64,000 nucleotides of DNA from Pseudophaeobacter flagellatus (GTDB lineage Bacteria > Pseudomonadota > Alphaproteobacteria > Rhodobacterales > Rhodobacteraceae): contig NZ_JAJQRG010000001.1 of the NCBI RefSeq assembly GCF_021228235.1, positions 310,001-374,000 of the forward strand. The letters are read 5' to 3'. The notes under the pieces are model-generated. The model worked only from the letters and a program-made list of their open reading frames with translations. It searched no databases and was not told the origin of the DNA. Each line of letters starts with the position of its first letter. Position 1 is the stretch's first letter. Positions 62,102 through 64,000 of the stretch are shown here, piece after piece. Position numbers and translations under genes: made by a program.

Positions 62102-64000
62102 TTAGAAGTGGGCCGATTTTGTGGCGGATGGGATTGCCAGGGGCGGTGCAAACTTGGTCAAGTCAATGCCCTCAACGGCGGCCTTGTATTCGTCAATTGT
62201 TGGCGTGCGGCCCAGAATGGCCGCCAGCACAACAACCGGGGTCGAGGCGAGCAGGCTTTCGCCTTTCTTTTCGGCGGTATCTTCTACCACACGGCCCTGG
62301 AACAGTCGGGTCGAGGTGGCCAGAACGGTATCGCCCTTGGCCGCTTTTTCCTGGTTGCCCATGCAGAGGTTACAGCCGGGGCGTTCAAGATAGAGAATGT
62401 TCTCATACTCGGTCCGGGCGTTGTTCTTGGGCATGAAATCGTCGAATTCAAAGCCAGAGTACTTTTGCAGAATTTCCCAATCGCCTTCTGCCTTCAGCTC
62501 ATCCACGATGTTGTAGGTGGGGGCTGCAACAACCAGAGGCGCGTTGAAGGTGACTTTGCCTTCTGCCTTTTCCAGGTTCTTGAGCATCTGCGCCACAATC
62601 TTGATATCACCCTTGTGCACCATGCAGGAGCCAACAAAGCCAAGATCCACCTTTTTGTCGCCACCGTAGTAGGAAACGGGGCGGATTGTGTCGTGGGTAT
62701 AGCGTTTTGACACATCGGCGTTATTCACATCCGGGTCAGCGATCATCGGTTCGACCACCTCGTCCAGATCCACCACGACTTCGGCAAAATACTTGGCGTT
62801 GTCATCGGGGGTCAGGGCGGGCTTTTCACCGGATTTGATCTCACCAATCCGCTTGTCTGCAATGTTGATCAGCCCCTGCAGGGTGCCAGCCGCATTGTCC
62901 ATGCCCTTGTCGATCATGATCTGGATCCGGCTTTTCGCGATCTCAAGCGATCCGATCAGCGTCTCGTCTTCGGAGATGCAGATAGAGGCCTTGGCCTTCA
63001 TTTCCGCTGTCCAGTCGGTGAAGGTAAAGGCCTGGTCCGCCAGCAGGGTGCCAATGTGCACTTCGATGATGCGGCCCTGGAAGACGTTATCGCCAAACTG
63101 CTTGAGCATCTGAGCCTGGGTGGCATGCACCACATCGCGGAAATCCATGTGATCTTTCATGGTGCCCTTGAAGGTCACCTTGACGGATTCCGGGATCGGC
63201 ATTGTGGCCTCACCGGTGGCCAGCGCCAGAGCAACGGTGCCGGAGTCGGCGCCAAAGGCGACGCCCTTGGACATACGGGTGTGGCTGTCGCCGCCGATGA
63301 TGATGGCCCAGTCATCCACGGTAATGTCGTTCAGCACCTTGTGGATCACATCTGTCATGGCATGATATTCGCCCTTGGGGTCACGCGCAGTGATCAGGCC
63401 GAATTTGTTCATAAAGCTCATCAGTTTGGGGATGTTCGCCTGGGCCTTGAGATCCCAGACCGACGCGGTATGACAGCCAGACTGATAGGCGCCATCCACC
63501 GACGGAGAGATCACCGTCGCCGCCATGGCTTCCAATTCTTGTGAGGTCATCAGGCCGGTGGTGTCTTGCGAACCCACGATATTGACCTTAACGCGCACAT
63601 CCGACCCGGCATGCAGCGGCGCATCCGACGTCAGCCCACGGGCGTTTTTGTTGAAGATCTTTTCAACTGCGGTCAGGCCCTGGCCTTCATGCGAAACCTC
63701 TTTCGAGGGGGCAAAGGCGGACTTCAGCTCCTGGCCCAAGGCCTCGGCGGCAAATGTTTGGAGTTTTTTGCCAAAGACCACAGCGTAGGAGCCGCCGGCC
63801 TTGATGAATTCGGCCTTTTGTGGCGTCAGCGAGGCGGAAATATCCACCAGTTCTTTGTCGCCTTCATAGAGCTTCTTGGTCTTGGTGTTGATGGTCAGCA
63901 CCTTGCCGGTTTCAACCGAATAGGTCTGTTCCAGCACCGGGTCGCCATTGGCATCCAGCACTGATTTGCCATCTGCGTCCAGCTTCTTGACCCAGTTCTT
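62102..64000 (-). CDS. acnB: Aconitate hydratase B, 5' end outside window
   Basis: AcnB interconverts citrate and isocitrate (and, in many bacteria, 2-methylisocitrate) with a [4Fe-4S] cluster. The last 632 residues are visible, reading in frame off the right edge. Signature segments: SGCHTASVWDLKA (a cluster cysteine), GGDSHTRMSKGVAFGADSGT, and CNLCMGNQEKAAKGDTVLATSTRLFQGRV with the other cysteines CxxC. The AcnB-specific C-terminal order (cysteines near the end) excludes AcnA. The rest, about 300 residues, is beyond the window. It ends with the terminator at 62026-62057. Confidence 0.95.
   Translation of the reverse strand, partial: KNWVKKLDADGKSVLDANGDPVLEQTYSVETGKVLTINTKTKKLYEGDKELVDISASLTPQKAEFIKAGGSYAVVFGKKLQTFAAEALGQELKSAFAPSKEVSHEGQGLTAVEKIFNKNARGLTSDAPLHAGSDVRVKVNIVGSQDTTGLMTSQELEAMAATVISPSVDGAYQSGCHTASVWDLKAQANIPKLMSFMNKFGLITARDPKGEYHAMTDVIHKVLNDITVDDWAIIIGGDSHTRMSKGVAFGADSGTVALALATGEATMPIPESVKVTFKGTMKDHMDFRDVVHATQAQMLKQFGDNVFQGRIIEVHIGTLLADQAFTFTDWTAEMKAKASICISEDETLIGSLEIAKSRIQIMIDKGMDNAAGTLQGLINIADKRIGEIKSGEKPALTPDDNAKYFAEVVVDLDEVVEPMIADPDVNNADVSKRYTHDTIRPVSYYGGDKKVDLGFVGSCMVHKGDIKIVAQMLKNLEKAEGKVTFNAPLVVAAPTYNIVDELKAEGDWEILQKYSGFEFDDFMPKNNARTEYENILYLERPGCNLCMGNQEKAAKGDTVLATSTRLFQGRVVEDTAEKKGESLLASTPVVVLAAILGRTPTIDEYKAAVEGIDLTKFAPPLAIPSATKSAHF

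Overview
The window looks like a chromosomal stretch of a marine Roseobacter-group alphaproteobacterium (Rhodobacteraceae; Phaeobacter/Ruegeria-like). The grounds are the protein families and their neighbourhoods (radA-cvpA, MlaE/MlaF-type genes next to alr, a DUF934/DUF2849 sulfite-reduction operon, a form II cox cluster, a TRAP dicarboxylate system), the high GC content and a REP-like intergenic element. I cannot name a species. No rRNA, CRISPR array or intact prophage was seen. There is one tRNA, tRNA-Val(CAC).

Layout. 1-5000, minus strand: the 5' three quarters of purF, a degenerate Hint-domain protein, cvpA, radA and a PqiA-like protein. 5311-9546, minus: an MlaF-like ATPase, an MlaE-like permease and alr, all overlapping, then an ArsP-type permease with its ArsR regulator lying between alr and dnaB. 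9705-13437, minus: dnaB, pyrE, pyrC. 13522-20530, minus: a surface-glycan block of an unknown conserved protein, two GT2 glycosyltransferases, an FkbM methyltransferase, a sulfotransferase, and a 793-residue protein that appears to fuse a degenerate sulfotransferase-like domain to a glycosyltransferase. 20951-29396, plus: a form II aerobic CO-dehydrogenase-like molybdoenzyme cluster in the order MoxR/CoxD, CoxE, XdhC, MoeA-like, coxS, coxL, coxM. 29528-31129: infC with a predicted ATA start, facing a membrane-anchored Ala/Glu-rich protein. 31337-36945: assimilatory sulfate and sulfite reduction (fpr, DUF934, cysH, cysI, DUF2849, cobA) with a divergent Lrp regulator. 37118-44948: a cytochrome P450, then dctB-dctD and the TRAP transporter dctPQM. 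45138-51832: tpiA, sufA, a frameshifted glycerophosphodiesterase gene, sufT, a family-3 solute-binding protein, an NfeD/stomatin pair, tgt. 52520-56715: lon, a leucine-dehydrogenase-type enzyme and its divergent Lrp regulator. 56857-60741: tRNA-Val followed by a decayed island (integrase tail, phage-like gene, IS110 remnant, a protein fragment with no start) that also holds an intact MDR oxidoreductase. 60797-64000, minus: an FAH-family protein and acnB, which runs off the right edge.

Functional links. CobA supplies the siroheme precursor for CysI, and Fpr may supply electrons. DctB-DctD probably control dctPQM through two nearly identical palindromes 33 bp apart upstream of dctP. DctD has lost the Walker A lysine and the GAFTGA loop, so it should act without ATP-driven sigma-54 remodelling. 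The CoxL-like subunit carries AYRGAGR, the form II signature, so its physiological substrate is uncertain. The most unusual items are the degenerate DctD with its paired operators, the sulfotransferase-like/glycosyltransferase fusion, the Hint protein lacking its catalytic cysteine, and the composite hairpin-plus-TATTT..GATGAA repeat.
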